From CAJCJE01 sp036494465 (GTDB lineage: Bacteria > Actinomycetota > Actinomycetes > Mycobacteriales > Pseudonocardiaceae), in the NCBI GenBank assembly GCA_036494465.1, contig DASXOJ010000018.1, forward strand, positions 49,663 to 113,662: a stretch of 64,000 bases of DNA. The letters run 5' to 3'. This document shows, piece by piece, positions 43,407 through 51,439 of the stretch (the stretch's first letter is position 1; each line of letters opens with the position of its first letter). The notes beneath the pieces were generated by a model, which saw only the letters and a list, made by a program, of their open reading frames with translations, did no database searches and was not told the origin of the DNA. Position numbers and translations under genes: made by a program.

Positions 43407-43748
43407 GTGCGCAAGAGAAATGCGGTCGCCGCCATTGCGGCGCTCGGTGGGGCACTGTTCGCCGCGTCGGCCTTGTTCGGGGCTACTGCCGACGCGGCAC
43501 CTGCGCCGCCGCCGTCGCCCGCCTCCTGCACGGCGGTCTATTTCGACGTCAACCTCGGCCAGGGCGTCGATGTCATCTGCAACCAGGCGGAAGGCACCTA
43601 CCAGGCCGTTGCCCAGTGCAACAACGGATTCGCCTTCTGGTCGAGCATGGGCACGCTGACCGTGCCGAATTCGGCGCCGTCCGTGGCCATCTGTCGCGGC
43701 GACCTGCTGGCGCCCGCCCAGGTCGTCAGCTATTACATTATTCAGTAA
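43407..43748 (+). CDS. Small secreted Cys-containing protein
   Basis: A 113-residue protein with a signal peptide (residues 1-31, cleavage after ADA). The mature part is about 82 residues with four Cys (ASCTAVYF, VICNQAEG, AQCNNGFAF, AICRGD), probably two disulfides. The start is GTG with AAGGAG just upstream. No family is recognised. Small secreted proteins like this are common in actinomycetes; the role is unknown. Confidence 0.75.
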   Translation: MRKRNAVAAIAALGGALFAASALFGATADAAPAPPPSPASCTAVYFDVNLGQGVDVICNQAEGTYQAVAQCNNGFAFWSSMGTLTVPNSAPSVAICRGDLLAPAQVVSYYIIQ

Positions 43749-43756
43749 TCCGAAAT

Positions 43757-44227
43757 TCAGATGCCGAACCAGCCGGGCACATCCAGCCGGAATCCGTCGG
43801 TCGGCACGACCGCCCGCAATGCGGATTCCAGATCGGCGAGTTGGCGGACGCCGATCGTCGCGGCCCATTCGGCATGCAGATCCTCGAAAATCAGCGCGGA
43901 ACGGGAGAGCACGTCGACGCCGCGCGGGGTGAGGCGGATCAATTTGCGCCTGCCGTCCTCGGCGTCGTCGACGCGTTCCACATAGCCGAGGTTCACCAGT
44001 CGATCGGTGGTTTTGCCCGCGGCCTGTTTCGACACGCCCAGCCGTCTACCGACCTCGCTCGCGGTCGCGCCGTCGATGCCGACGGCCTGGAGGGCGAAAC
44101 CGTGCGCGGGGCGAATGTCCGGATGGCCCTGTTCGGCCAGTTCGGCGTGCAGCCGGTCGATGATCGTGCGGAAGCCCGCGAACAGCAGCAACGGCAGTAC
44201 GAAGCCGGGCGTGGTGGATTCAGGCAT
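43757..44227 (-). CDS. MarR-family regulator of the AhpD-like gene
   Basis: A 156-residue MarR protein. The winged helix reads ATASEVGRRLGVSKQAAGKTTDRLVNLGYVERVDDAEDGRRKL. ATG 44227 is preferred; an in-frame TTG lies five codons earlier. It is divergent from the AhpD-like gene, with two matching operators in between, so it is probably an autorepressor that also controls that gene, perhaps sensing oxidants. Confidence 0.87.
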   Translation of the reverse strand: MPESTTPGFVLPLLLFAGFRTIIDRLHAELAEQGHPDIRPAHGFALQAVGIDGATASEVGRRLGVSKQAAGKTTDRLVNLGYVERVDDAEDGRRKLIRLTPRGVDVLSRSALIFEDLHAEWAATIGVRQLADLESALRAVVPTDGFRLDVPGWFGI

Positions 44228-44235
44228 TGGCAAAC

Positions 44236-44270
44236 TCGACAACCTGGTTTACTGTTTCGACAACCATGTT
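44236..44270. promoter_or_regulatory. Twin MarR operators
   Basis: TCGACAACCTGGTT (44236-44249) and TCGACAACCATGTT (44257-44270) are near-identical and each has dyad symmetry (AACC-T-GGTT; CAAC-CAT-GTTG). Their centres are 21 bases apart, two helical turns. They lie between the MarR and AhpD-like starts. Confidence 0.55.
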
Positions 44271-44293
44271 GACGAGTTTAGTCAGGAGTTGCC

Positions 44294-44848
44294 ATGTCCT
44301 TCGTCCGGCACACCGTCGAATCCGCGCCGCCCGCATCCCGCCGGTTCATGACCGCGACCGCCGACCGGATGGGCTACCTGCCCGCAGGCATCGGGCTGAT
44401 GGCCGAATCACCGCATCTGCTGGAGGGATTTCTCAAGCTCAGCGGCTTGTTCGAGGCGACGACACTGGCGCAGGTCGAGCGCGAGGTGCTGATCATGACC
44501 ATGGCCACGCACAACGGCTGCCACCTCTGCGTCGCCATGCACACCAGAAAACTCACCCAGCTCGACGCCGACCCCCGGCTCATCGCCGCGCTGCGCGCAG
44601 GCACACCGTTGGTCGATCCGCACCTGGAGGCGTTGCGCGTGTTCGTCCTCGACGTGCTGGCCACCAGCGGAGCCCCGGCCGACGAGTCGCTGCGTGCGTT
44701 CCTCGCCGCCGGTTACAGCAGGCGCAACGCCCTCGAGGTCGTGCTCGGCATCGGCACCTACACCATGTCCACCTTCGCCAACCGGCTCACCGGCGCGCCG
44801 ATCGACGAACAGCTCGCCGCTCACTCCAGCATGGCCTCGTACCAGTAG
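44294..44848 (+). CDS. Carboxymuconolactone-decarboxylase/AhpD-like protein
   Basis: A 184-residue CMD-family protein with the AhpD redox motif CHLCVAMH: Cys76, Cys79 and His83. Such proteins are alkylhydroperoxidase-like thiol enzymes. CAGGAG precedes the ATG. It is divergent from a MarR regulator with paired operators, consistent with induction by peroxides or reactive electrophiles. The 3' end overlaps the next minus-strand gene by 28 bases. Confidence 0.88.
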   Translation: MSFVRHTVESAPPASRRFMTATADRMGYLPAGIGLMAESPHLLEGFLKLSGLFEATTLAQVEREVLIMTMATHNGCHLCVAMHTRKLTQLDADPRLIAALRAGTPLVDPHLEALRVFVLDVLATSGAPADESLRAFLAAGYSRRNALEVVLGIGTYTMSTFANRLTGAPIDEQLAAHSSMASYQ

Positions 44849-45075
44849 TTCTCGAAGGGCAGTTCGTAGTGGTCGAGCACCCGCCGGTAGGCGGCGGCCG
44901 CGGCGTCGATGTCGACGACCTCGTGCCGCTGCCGATCGGCGTCGATCGCGATGCGCAGCAACGCTTGCCCGTCCGCATCGCCGGGCAAGGCCCTCAGCAG
45001 CTTGTCCAGCTCGCCACCGGCGTCGAACTCGCGCAACGCGGCCAGGTCGGCGTCGGGCAGATCGGCCCTGCGCAA
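44821..45075 (-). CDS. Small hypothetical protein after the APH-like gene
   Basis: An acidic protein of about 84 residues ending AYRRVLDHYELPFENYWYEAMLE. The composition is convincingly protein-like but I know no family. The only start codon is a TTG at 45075. The frame is open back to the stop of the upstream phosphotransferase and encodes a plausible WTLRRRFRWLRSQLVAL stretch, so the real start may be further upstream and hidden. It shares the frame and strand of the APH-like gene. Confidence 0.5.
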   Translation of the reverse strand: MRRADLPDADLAALREFDAGGELDKLLRALPGDADGQALLRIAIDADRQRHEVVDIDAAAAAYRRVLDHYELPFENYWYEAMLE

Positions 45076-45129
45076 CGCGACCAGCTGCGACCGTAACCAG
45101 CGAAATCGCCTGCGCAGCGTCCAATGAAC

Positions 45130-46107
45130 TCAACCTGGCGTCAACATGTCCGCTTCCGGTTCCACGATGCGCAGCAGCCATTCCGCGACGAACCTGCCGT
45201 GCTCGGCGGCCAGCACGTGCGCGGCCTCCGGGAAGACACGTCCCCAGCTCAGCGCTCGTGAGACGGCGCCGACCCGGACCGCGAGATCGGCCGCCGCACG
45301 CAGTTCGGCGACCGGCTGGTCGGCCGTCCACGGTTCGAGATAGGCGTCGCGCAACCGGTCGAGACGGCCCGGCCCGAACCGATGAGCCGCTGCCCGATAG
45401 GCCACCAGGAAGCTGGTGAACGGATGCCCGATCGACGCGTCGCCCCAGTCGAAGAACACGAACCGCCCGTCGCCGGTCCAGAACGCCTGGCCTTCGTGCA
45501 GGTCGGAGTGGTCCACCGAGGCAGGTATCGCGCTCGTGGCCAGTTCCGCGCACTCGTCGGCGAATCGGTGACCTGCCGAGGTCAACGCGGCGTACTGCGC
45601 GGCGCTGAGCTGCGCGCGCACCGCCGCCGATTCGACCAGTTCGGCGAACCGGGCAGGCAGCCGATCCGGTCGCAGATCGGGCACACCCAGGCGGGACAGT
45701 TCGTCGACGTGCGGGGCGACCGATCGTTGCAGCTCCGCGTACTGCCGCAGCAGGTTTTCCCAGGTGGCCAGGTCGGGGTCGGTTTCGCGCAGCGCGGTCC
45801 CGCCGTCCGGCAGCAGCGACCAGCCCTCGGCCGCCTCGGCCGCCAGCGGCGTCAGTACCTGATCCGGCACCCACCTGCTCAACGCCTCGGTCAGCCCGGC
45901 TTCGAACCGGGAATCCGGCGGATTCGCCTTGAACCACACCGGTCCCCGCGCCGTCCGTACCCGCATGGTGATCGACCACGCGCGCAACCGGGGCTCGTCC
46001 ATGCCGACGACCGCGACCTGCTCGCCGATCCAGCTCAGCACCCGTTCGCGCCAGTCGGGGTCGCCCCACGGCGTCGATTCGGCGGGCGCCGCGTACGGGC
46101 TCGTCAT
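45130..46107 (-). CDS. Aminoglycoside-phosphotransferase-like kinase
   Basis: A 325-residue APH-fold protein. The Brenner-type catalytic loop is VDHSDLHEGQAF (about 198-209), with Asp as base, followed by the DFG-like metal Asp in FFDWGDASIGHP. The N-terminal ATP-binding lobe is less conserved. The substrate could be a small molecule such as a sugar or antibiotic; resistance should not be assumed. Its ATG immediately follows the TGA of the metallophosphoesterase gene, so the two are co-transcribed. Confidence 0.85.
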   Translation of the reverse strand: MTSPYAAPAESTPWGDPDWRERVLSWIGEQVAVVGMDEPRLRAWSITMRVRTARGPVWFKANPPDSRFEAGLTEALSRWVPDQVLTPLAAEAAEGWSLLPDGGTALRETDPDLATWENLLRQYAELQRSVAPHVDELSRLGVPDLRPDRLPARFAELVESAAVRAQLSAAQYAALTSAGHRFADECAELATSAIPASVDHSDLHEGQAFWTGDGRFVFFDWGDASIGHPFTSFLVAYRAAAHRFGPGRLDRLRDAYLEPWTADQPVAELRAAADLAVRVGAVSRALSWGRVFPEAAHVLAAEHGRFVAEWLLRIVEPEADMLTPG

Positions 46108-46599
46108 TCAGTCCACCTCGACGATCTCGGCCCGCGTCAACCGCCCGTCCGCGATGTCCAGCAGGCCGATCGTGCCGTGCGGCTGCCGCCGCCGGTCGGT
46201 CGGCGAACCGGGGTTGAAGATCCGAACACCGTCACCGGTCTGGTCAAGCGGAATGTGCGAGTGCCCGAACACGACCAGGTCGGCGCCGGGGAAACGGCGC
46301 CGCATCCGCGCGGTGCGACCGGGCGGCAGACCGCTGTCGTGGATCATCGCGACCGACAACCCGGCGATGTTCAGTTCAAGCGTTTCCGGCGCGCCCCACG
46401 CCACCACGTCCGGCCCGTCGTTGTTGCCGCACACCGCCCGCACCGGCGCGTAGTCCGCGAGCTCGTCGAGCACCCCGGGCACACACACGTCGCCGGCGTG
46501 CAGGATCAACTCCGCGCCGCGCAGGCGCTCCGCCACCCGGGGCGGGCACGCCTTCCAGCGGCGCGGTGCGTGCGTATCGGACAACACGACCACCCTCAT
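46108..46599 (-). CDS. YfcE-type metallophosphoesterase
   Basis: A 163-residue calcineurin-like phosphoesterase. The metal-site motifs are in order: DTH (8-10), GDV near 36, GNND near 58, H near 86 and GHSH near 111-114. This is the small MJ0936/YfcE class of phosphodiesterases. It is the first gene of the unit with the APH-like kinase. Confidence 0.88.
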   Translation of the reverse strand: MRVVVLSDTHAPRRWKACPPRVAERLRGAELILHAGDVCVPGVLDELADYAPVRAVCGNNDGPDVVAWGAPETLELNIAGLSVAMIHDSGLPPGRTARMRRRFPGADLVVFGHSHIPLDQTGDGVRIFNPGSPTDRRRQPHGTIGLLDIADGRLTRAEIVEVD

Positions 46600-46674
46600 C
46601 GGGCCATCATGCCGCCCGTCAACCCTTCACCGCATTCGATATTCGGCGGCGAGCAGCGGGATGGCCGCCGCCGC

Positions 46675-46696
46675 GTCCGGGCTGCCCCAGCCGGAC
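46675..46696 (-). terminator. Hairpin just after the inferred MazG stop
   Basis: GTCCGGGCTG and CAGCCGGAC pair with one bulged base around a CCC loop. Read on the minus strand it starts 4 bases after the inferred MazG stop at 46700. There is no T-tract. A second GC stem lies at 46644-46670. Confidence 0.4.
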
Positions 46697-46699
46697 TGC

Positions 46700-47094
46700 C
46701 TACTGGGTGACATTGCCACCCGGGCGCAACACCCCGGCGACGTTGGCGGGGTGAAGTTCGGCGGTTTGACGATCTTGTTCCACTCGTTCCTGAGCACGTT
46801 GCCGTTGTCGTCGAGCTTGCTCATGTTGGCTCGGTGGATCTCGGCGACGACGGCGTCCAGCGGGATGCCGAGCGCATGCGCGGTGCCGTAGCAGACGTAG
46901 ACCACGTCGGCCAGTTCGTGCGCGATCGCGGCGAGATCGTCACCGGCGAGCGCCTCGATCAGTTCGGCGTGTTCCTCTTCGTGCAACCGGGCGCGCAACT
47001 CGTTGCCGCGCTCGTCGTTCTCGCCGAACGCCTGCCCGAAGGCGGCGTGGAAATCGGCGACCAGGTCTGCGACATCGCGATGCGGAGGAGTCAT
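46700..47094 (-). CDS. MazG-like nucleotide pyrophosphohydrolase (C-terminal frameshift)
   Basis: An all-alpha NTP-PPase of about 131 residues. LHEEEHAELIEALAGDDL and IAHELADVVYVCYG carry the ExxE...ExxD metal ligands. The ending NMSKLDDNGNVLRNEWNKI, then VKPPNFTPP, is family-like, but the open frame then runs on with an unrelated tail to 46627. Adding one C at 46745-46746 gives TPPNVAGVLRPGGNVTQ and a stop at 46700, a normal family C-terminus. It probably cleans up non-canonical nucleotides. The start is ATG 47094. Confidence 0.78.
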
Positions 47095-47135
47095 GTGGGC
47101 GATGATCCTCGGTTGCGGAGCGTACGCGCCCGATT

Positions 47136-47182
47136 ACCGCGCATTCGCGGTGATTCTCATGGTGACTGATCCGCAGTTGCGG
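47136..47182. promoter_or_regulatory. Two palindromes between divergent MazG and PucR genes
   Basis: ACCGCG-CATT-CGCGGT (47136-47151) and CCGCA-GT-TGCGG (47171-47182) are both perfect inverted repeats in the 181-base divergent intergenic region. They are candidate sites for the PucR-type regulator. Confidence 0.4.
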
Positions 47183-47275
47183 TGAAGTCCGATTTGGACG
47201 GCGTATCGGTACAGAAGTCCATGCGGCGCAGCGGGTGCGGCTTTTCGGGGCAACCCATGGCATGCTGTGCCGACC

Positions 47276-48505
47276 ATGCTGCGCCACAACAGTAGTAGTG
47301 ATCGCGTGATCGCCACGGCTGAGCCGTTGGCCGCCCGGGTACTGGCGGGTGTGTGCCCGTTGACCGACGCGCTGGTTGCCGCGATTCAGGTGGAGAACCC
47401 CGGCTATCGCAGCGCAGGCGTGGTCCCGCACGACGACCTCTGGCATTCCTGCCACGACAACCTCACCCGCATCCTCGAACTGATCGCCGACCCACCCGGC
47501 CGCGGCCACACCCCGGACACCGATCGCCGCTACGACGCCGCGCGCGCCACCGGCAGGCGCCGCGCCGAGCAGCGGATGCCGATCGACGATGTGCTGCGCT
47601 CGTTCCGGATCGGCGGGCGGCTGGTGTGGGAGGCGCTGATCGCGGCCGCGCGCCAGGACGGGTCGGTCGACACGGACGCCCTGCTCGCCATGGCGACCCG
47701 GGTGTGGGAGGTGGTGGACAGCGCGTCCGCGCAGGTCACCTCCGCCTATCACGAGATGGAACGGGACCTGTTGCGCGCCGACGAGCAGCGCAGAGCGGTG
47801 CTCTGGGAGGGCCTGCTGCACGGTCGAGGCACGGATCTCGCGTTCGTGCACGAGGCGTCGCGGGTGCTCGGCATCTCCGTCGAGGGACCGTATGCGGTGC
47901 TGGTCGTGGATGTCGGCGCCGATGCGGAGCGGACCTCGATCACAGCGGCGCGCAGGCTGGCCGGGCGTGAGATCGCGTCCGCCTGGCAGGCGCGGGCCGA
48001 TCTGCTGGTCGGCATCATCGGGTTACCGGGCTCCACTGTGGACTCGACGTTGGCGTTGCTGCGCGAGGTGATCACCGTGCCCGCCGGTCTGTCCCTGGTG
48101 GTCAACGGGCTTGCCGAGACGGACGTCGCGTATCGGCAGGCGGTGCTGGCGCGGCGCACGGTGCCTGCCGGTCACACCGAGATCGCGGTGCTGGCCCGCC
48201 GGTTACCGGACGCGCTGCTGCTCAGTTCCCCGGAACTCGCCGCGCAACTCGTGGACCGCTGGCTGGGCGATCTGCTCAGGGTGCCCGGTCCGGAACGGCG
48301 ACTTCTGCTTGGCACCTTGCAGATCTGGGTGGCCACCGGTTGTTCCATCCGGCAGACCGCGGAGGTGGTGCGCTGCCACCGCAACACGGTGATCAACCGG
48401 TTGCAGCGCATGCAGTCGATCACCGGCCACGACTATGGCGATCCAGCGTGTCAGATGGAGCTTGGCCTGGCTTTGCGGGCTTCCGTACTGCTATCGAGTG
48501 AATAA
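47276..48505 (+). CDS. PucR/CdaR-type transcriptional regulator
   Basis: A 409-residue regulator with a RsbT-coantagonist-like N-terminal region, a GGDEF-like middle and a C-terminal PucR HTH (HTH_30): WVATGCSIRQTAEVVRCHRN, then TVINRLQRMQSITG. PucR proteins often control purine or aromatic catabolism and molybdenum hydroxylases. This one lies directly upstream of such a hydroxylase, so local activation is likely. ATG 47276 is used; GTG 47267 is in frame. Confidence 0.87.
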   Translation: MLRHNSSSDRVIATAEPLAARVLAGVCPLTDALVAAIQVENPGYRSAGVVPHDDLWHSCHDNLTRILELIADPPGRGHTPDTDRRYDAARATGRRRAEQRMPIDDVLRSFRIGGRLVWEALIAAARQDGSVDTDALLAMATRVWEVVDSASAQVTSAYHEMERDLLRADEQRRAVLWEGLLHGRGTDLAFVHEASRVLGISVEGPYAVLVVDVGADAERTSITAARRLAGREIASAWQARADLLVGIIGLPGSTVDSTLALLREVITVPAGLSLVVNGLAETDVAYRQAVLARRTVPAGHTEIAVLARRLPDALLLSSPELAAQLVDRWLGDLLRVPGPERRLLLGTLQIWVATGCSIRQTAEVVRCHRNTVINRLQRMQSITGHDYGDPACQMELGLALRASVLLSSE

Positions 48506-48507
48506 AT

Positions 48508-48520
48508 GTGCACCGTGCAC
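48508..48520. promoter_or_regulatory. Palindrome upstream of the molybdenum hydroxylase operon
   Basis: GTGCAC-C-GTGCAC is a perfect 13-bp inverted repeat immediately after the PucR stop and 107 bases before the hydroxylase start. It is a candidate activator site. Confidence 0.4.
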
Positions 48521-48626
48521 AGTCGGATTGGGCCAGAAGTAGGCAGCGCGACGATAGGCGTAGCGTGTTCGAACTGACACACTCTGCTGAACCTTCCCCC
48601 GTATTGTGTGTTTGAGAGGACCTGTT

Positions 48627-50945
48627 GTGGCGCAACATCGTCGTTCGCCGGAGAAGTCCCGCATGCCCCGCCGCAAATTCATCGGCTACCTGCTCGCCGC
48701 GCCCACCCTCGCGGTCGGTGTCGAGCTCGCGACGTCGGCCGCCGATCCGAAACAGGCCAGCGCGACCATTCCGTCCATACCGCAGCCAGAGGAGATCTTC
48801 GATCTCGGTGACCTGCAGAACCTTGCCGCACTGCCGACTTCCGGCCTGATCTCGGTGCAGATCAACTCGGATGGCACCGCGTCCTTCGCCGCGCACCGTG
48901 CCGAGGTCGGGCAGGGCATGACCACCGCGGTCGCGATGATGATCGCCGAGGAACTCGACCTGCCGATCGGCAAGGTCAACGTCACCCTCGCGGACGCGCG
49001 CCCGGAACTGCTGATGAACCAGTTGACCGGTGGCTCGAACTCCATGCGCAGCATCTACACCCCGGTGCGCACGGCGGCCGCGATCGCACGTCAGCAATTG
49101 GTGGCGACGGCGGCGAAACAATGGAACGTCGCACCGGAAAGCCTGAAAACCGCGCACGGCATGGTCACCCATTCGAGTGGCTTGAGTGCTGGTTACGGTT
49201 CCTTGACCACAGCCGCGGCCTCGGCCACCACCACGCCGGTGGCCGCGCCCGCGCTCAAGTCCGAGGCCAGCTTCAGCATTCTCGGCACCCCGCAGAACCG
49301 GATCGACGCGCACGACATCGTCACCGGCCGCAAGACGTTCGGCATGGACATGCAGATCCCGAACGCGCTGCCGACCATGGTCGCGCGCCCGCCGACGATC
49401 AACGGCACGGTGAAGTCGGTCGGCAACAAGTCGGCGATCCTGGCCATGCCGGGCGTCACCGACGTCGCGACGATCTCCAACGGCGTGGCGATCCGCGCGC
49501 AGACCTTCGGCCAGTGCATCGACGCCATCCAGCAGATCGAGGTCACCTGGGGCGGCGGCAGCGTCGACAGCCAGTCGGACGCGACCGTACTGGCTGCGCT
49601 GAAAGCCGCCGAACTGCCGCTCGTGGTGCCGCCGCTGCTGAGCCAGACGGTCGACGCCGAATTCACCTTCGCGTTCGCCAGCAACAGTCCGCTCGAACCG
49701 GACAACGCCATCGCCGACGTGCGCAAGGACAGCGCGGAGATCTGGTCCAGTCTCAAGGTGCCGATCGACGCGCTGCAACAGATCGCCGCGCAGCTCGGCC
49801 TGCCGCAGAGCGCGGTCACGGTGCACGTCGTACAGGGCGGTGGTTCCTTCGGCAGGCACCTGTTCCACAACGTCGCCGCCGAAGCCGCCGAGATCTCGCA
49901 GAAGATAGGCAAGCCGGTCAAGCTGTCCTGGTCGCGCACGGACGACTTCCGCCAGGGCCGCACCCACCCGATGTGCACGTCCCGGGTGCGCGCGAACTAC
50001 CTGCTTGGCAACGTGATCAGCTACGAACAGCGGCACACCAGCGTGCAGACCGACTTCAGCCACGGCCTCGGCGAGATGATCACCGCGACGGCGGCGAGCC
50101 TGCCGATCGCGGGCAACCTCAGCTTCGCCGAATCGATCTTCGAGCTCAGCCAGTCCTCGCCCTACAACTTCGGCGTGACAACGCAGTTGCTCAACGAGGT
50201 GGCGTTGCCGTTCAACACCGGCAGCATGCGCAACATCTACTCGCCGAACGTGGTGTGCGCGCAGGAACTCGTCGTCGACCAGCTGGCCAAGAAGCTCGGC
50301 AAGGACCCGTTGAGCTTCCGGCAGGAATACCTGAAGGACCAGCGCCTGCTCGCCGTGTTGAACAAGGCGGCCAGCGCGGGCAACTGGGGCGCGAGCCTGC
50401 CTGCCGGGATGGCGCAGGGGATCGCGGTGCACGCTGAATACCAGGGCGCGATCTGCTGCCTGGTCGAACTCGACTGTCGGCCGGCGACGGTGAACCGGCC
50501 CATCCAGGACGGCGTCACCGGGCCGCGCGTGAGCAAGGCACTGATCGTGGTCGACCCCGGCTTCGCCATCAACCCGAGGGGGTTGGAGGCGCAGATGATC
50601 GGCGGCATGAACGACGGCATCGCCATGGCACTCACCTCCAGCCTGCACATGAAGAACGGGATCCCGCTGGAAGGCAGCTGGGACAACTACTTCTACACCA
50701 GGGAGTGGAACACCCCGCTGGACATGCAGGTGATCATCATGCCGAACACCTCGACCAGCCCGAGCGGCGCGGGCGAACTGGCCGTCGCGCCGTCGTTCGC
50801 CGCGGTCGCCTGCGCGTACGCGCGCGCCACCGGCACCATGCCGACCACGTTCCCGATCAACCACGGCACGCTCGGCTTCACCCCGTACCCGCTCGAACCG
50901 TCCACCCCGCAGTCGCCGACCGACGGCCTCGACCTCACCTTCTAG
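48627..50945 (+). CDS. Tat-exported molybdenum hydroxylase large subunit (IorB-like)
   Basis: A 772-residue aldehyde oxidase/xanthine dehydrogenase-type catalytic subunit. The N-terminus carries a twin-arginine signal (RRKFIGYLLAAPTLAVGVEL, residues 15-34). Molybdopterin-binding segments include HVVQGGGSFGRHL, a substrate-site segment NTGSMRNIYSPN and the catalytic Glu in PSGAGELAVAPS. The overall layout is that of isoquinoline 1-oxidoreductase beta subunits. GTG 48627 has GAGAGGA at 6 bases. It is paired with the 2Fe-2S subunit downstream. The substrate is probably an N-heterocycle or aldehyde outside the cytoplasm. Confidence 0.9.
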   Translation: MAQHRRSPEKSRMPRRKFIGYLLAAPTLAVGVELATSAADPKQASATIPSIPQPEEIFDLGDLQNLAALPTSGLISVQINSDGTASFAAHRAEVGQGMTTAVAMMIAEELDLPIGKVNVTLADARPELLMNQLTGGSNSMRSIYTPVRTAAAIARQQLVATAAKQWNVAPESLKTAHGMVTHSSGLSAGYGSLTTAAASATTTPVAAPALKSEASFSILGTPQNRIDAHDIVTGRKTFGMDMQIPNALPTMVARPPTINGTVKSVGNKSAILAMPGVTDVATISNGVAIRAQTFGQCIDAIQQIEVTWGGGSVDSQSDATVLAALKAAELPLVVPPLLSQTVDAEFTFAFASNSPLEPDNAIADVRKDSAEIWSSLKVPIDALQQIAAQLGLPQSAVTVHVVQGGGSFGRHLFHNVAAEAAEISQKIGKPVKLSWSRTDDFRQGRTHPMCTSRVRANYLLGNVISYEQRHTSVQTDFSHGLGEMITATAASLPIAGNLSFAESIFELSQSSPYNFGVTTQLLNEVALPFNTGSMRNIYSPNVVCAQELVVDQLAKKLGKDPLSFRQEYLKDQRLLAVLNKAASAGNWGASLPAGMAQGIAVHAEYQGAICCLVELDCRPATVNRPIQDGVTGPRVSKALIVVDPGFAINPRGLEAQMIGGMNDGIAMALTSSLHMKNGIPLEGSWDNYFYTREWNTPLDMQVIIMPNTSTSPSGAGELAVAPSFAAVACAYARATGTMPTTFPINHGTLGFTPYPLEPSTPQSPTDGLDLTF

Positions 50946-50953
50946 GAGCACCT

Positions 50954-51430
50954 GTGCCGAACCACACTTTCATCCTCAACGGCAAGCAGGTCACGGTCGA
51001 CGTCGCGGACAACGTCCGCCTGCTGTGGGTGCTGCGCGACATCCTCGGCGTCACCGGGCCGAAGTACGGCTGCGGTCTGCACGTGTGCAAGGCGTGCACC
51101 AGCCACATCAACGGCAAGGCGTTCAACCCGTGCTCGGTGCCGGTCTCGCAGATCGAGTCGACCGACGAGATCACCACCATCGAGGGCCTGCCCGCGACCG
51201 TCGGCAAGGACCTGCACCCGATGCAACAGGCCTGGTTGGACGGTGACGTCGCGCAGTGCGGCTACTGCCAGCCGGGACAGATCATGGCAGCGGTCGCGCT
51301 GGTCAAGAAGGTCAAGGCCGAAGGCCGGTCGATCACCGACGACGACCTCGACTCGCTGCGCAACATCTGCCGCTGCGGCACGTACTCGCGCATTCGCGCC
51401 GCGATCAAGGTCGGCGAGGCCAACATGTAG
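50954..51430 (+). CDS. 2Fe-2S small subunit of the molybdenum hydroxylase (IorA-like)
   Basis: A 158-residue protein with two 2Fe-2S domains. The N-terminal plant-type cluster reads YGCGLHVCKAC with a later Cys in NPCSV; the C-terminal cluster reads QCGYCQPGQ and NICRCGTYSRI. GTG 50954 has AGGAGC just upstream and follows the large-subunit stop by 8 bases. No FAD subunit of the CutM type follows, as in IorAB enzymes, so electrons must leave to another acceptor. It has no signal of its own and would be co-exported with the large subunit. Confidence 0.92.
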   Translation: MPNHTFILNGKQVTVDVADNVRLLWVLRDILGVTGPKYGCGLHVCKACTSHINGKAFNPCSVPVSQIESTDEITTIEGLPATVGKDLHPMQQAWLDGDVAQCGYCQPGQIMAAVALVKKVKAEGRSITDDDLDSLRNICRCGTYSRIRAAIKVGEANM

Positions 51431-51439
51431 CTTGGGTCG

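Noticed and set aside
44408..46069. 553-codon minus-strand frame
   Set aside because: Out-of-frame reading across the APH-like gene and antisense of the AhpD-like gene; no motifs.
45130..46107. Aminoglycoside resistance gene
   Set aside because: The APH fold is clear, but it is shared by many small-molecule kinases, and the context (phosphoesterase, MazG-like) gives no link to antibiotics.
48420..50951. 843-codon minus-strand frame
   Set aside because: Antisense of the molybdenum hydroxylase gene, low-complexity Arg/Gly/Val composition.
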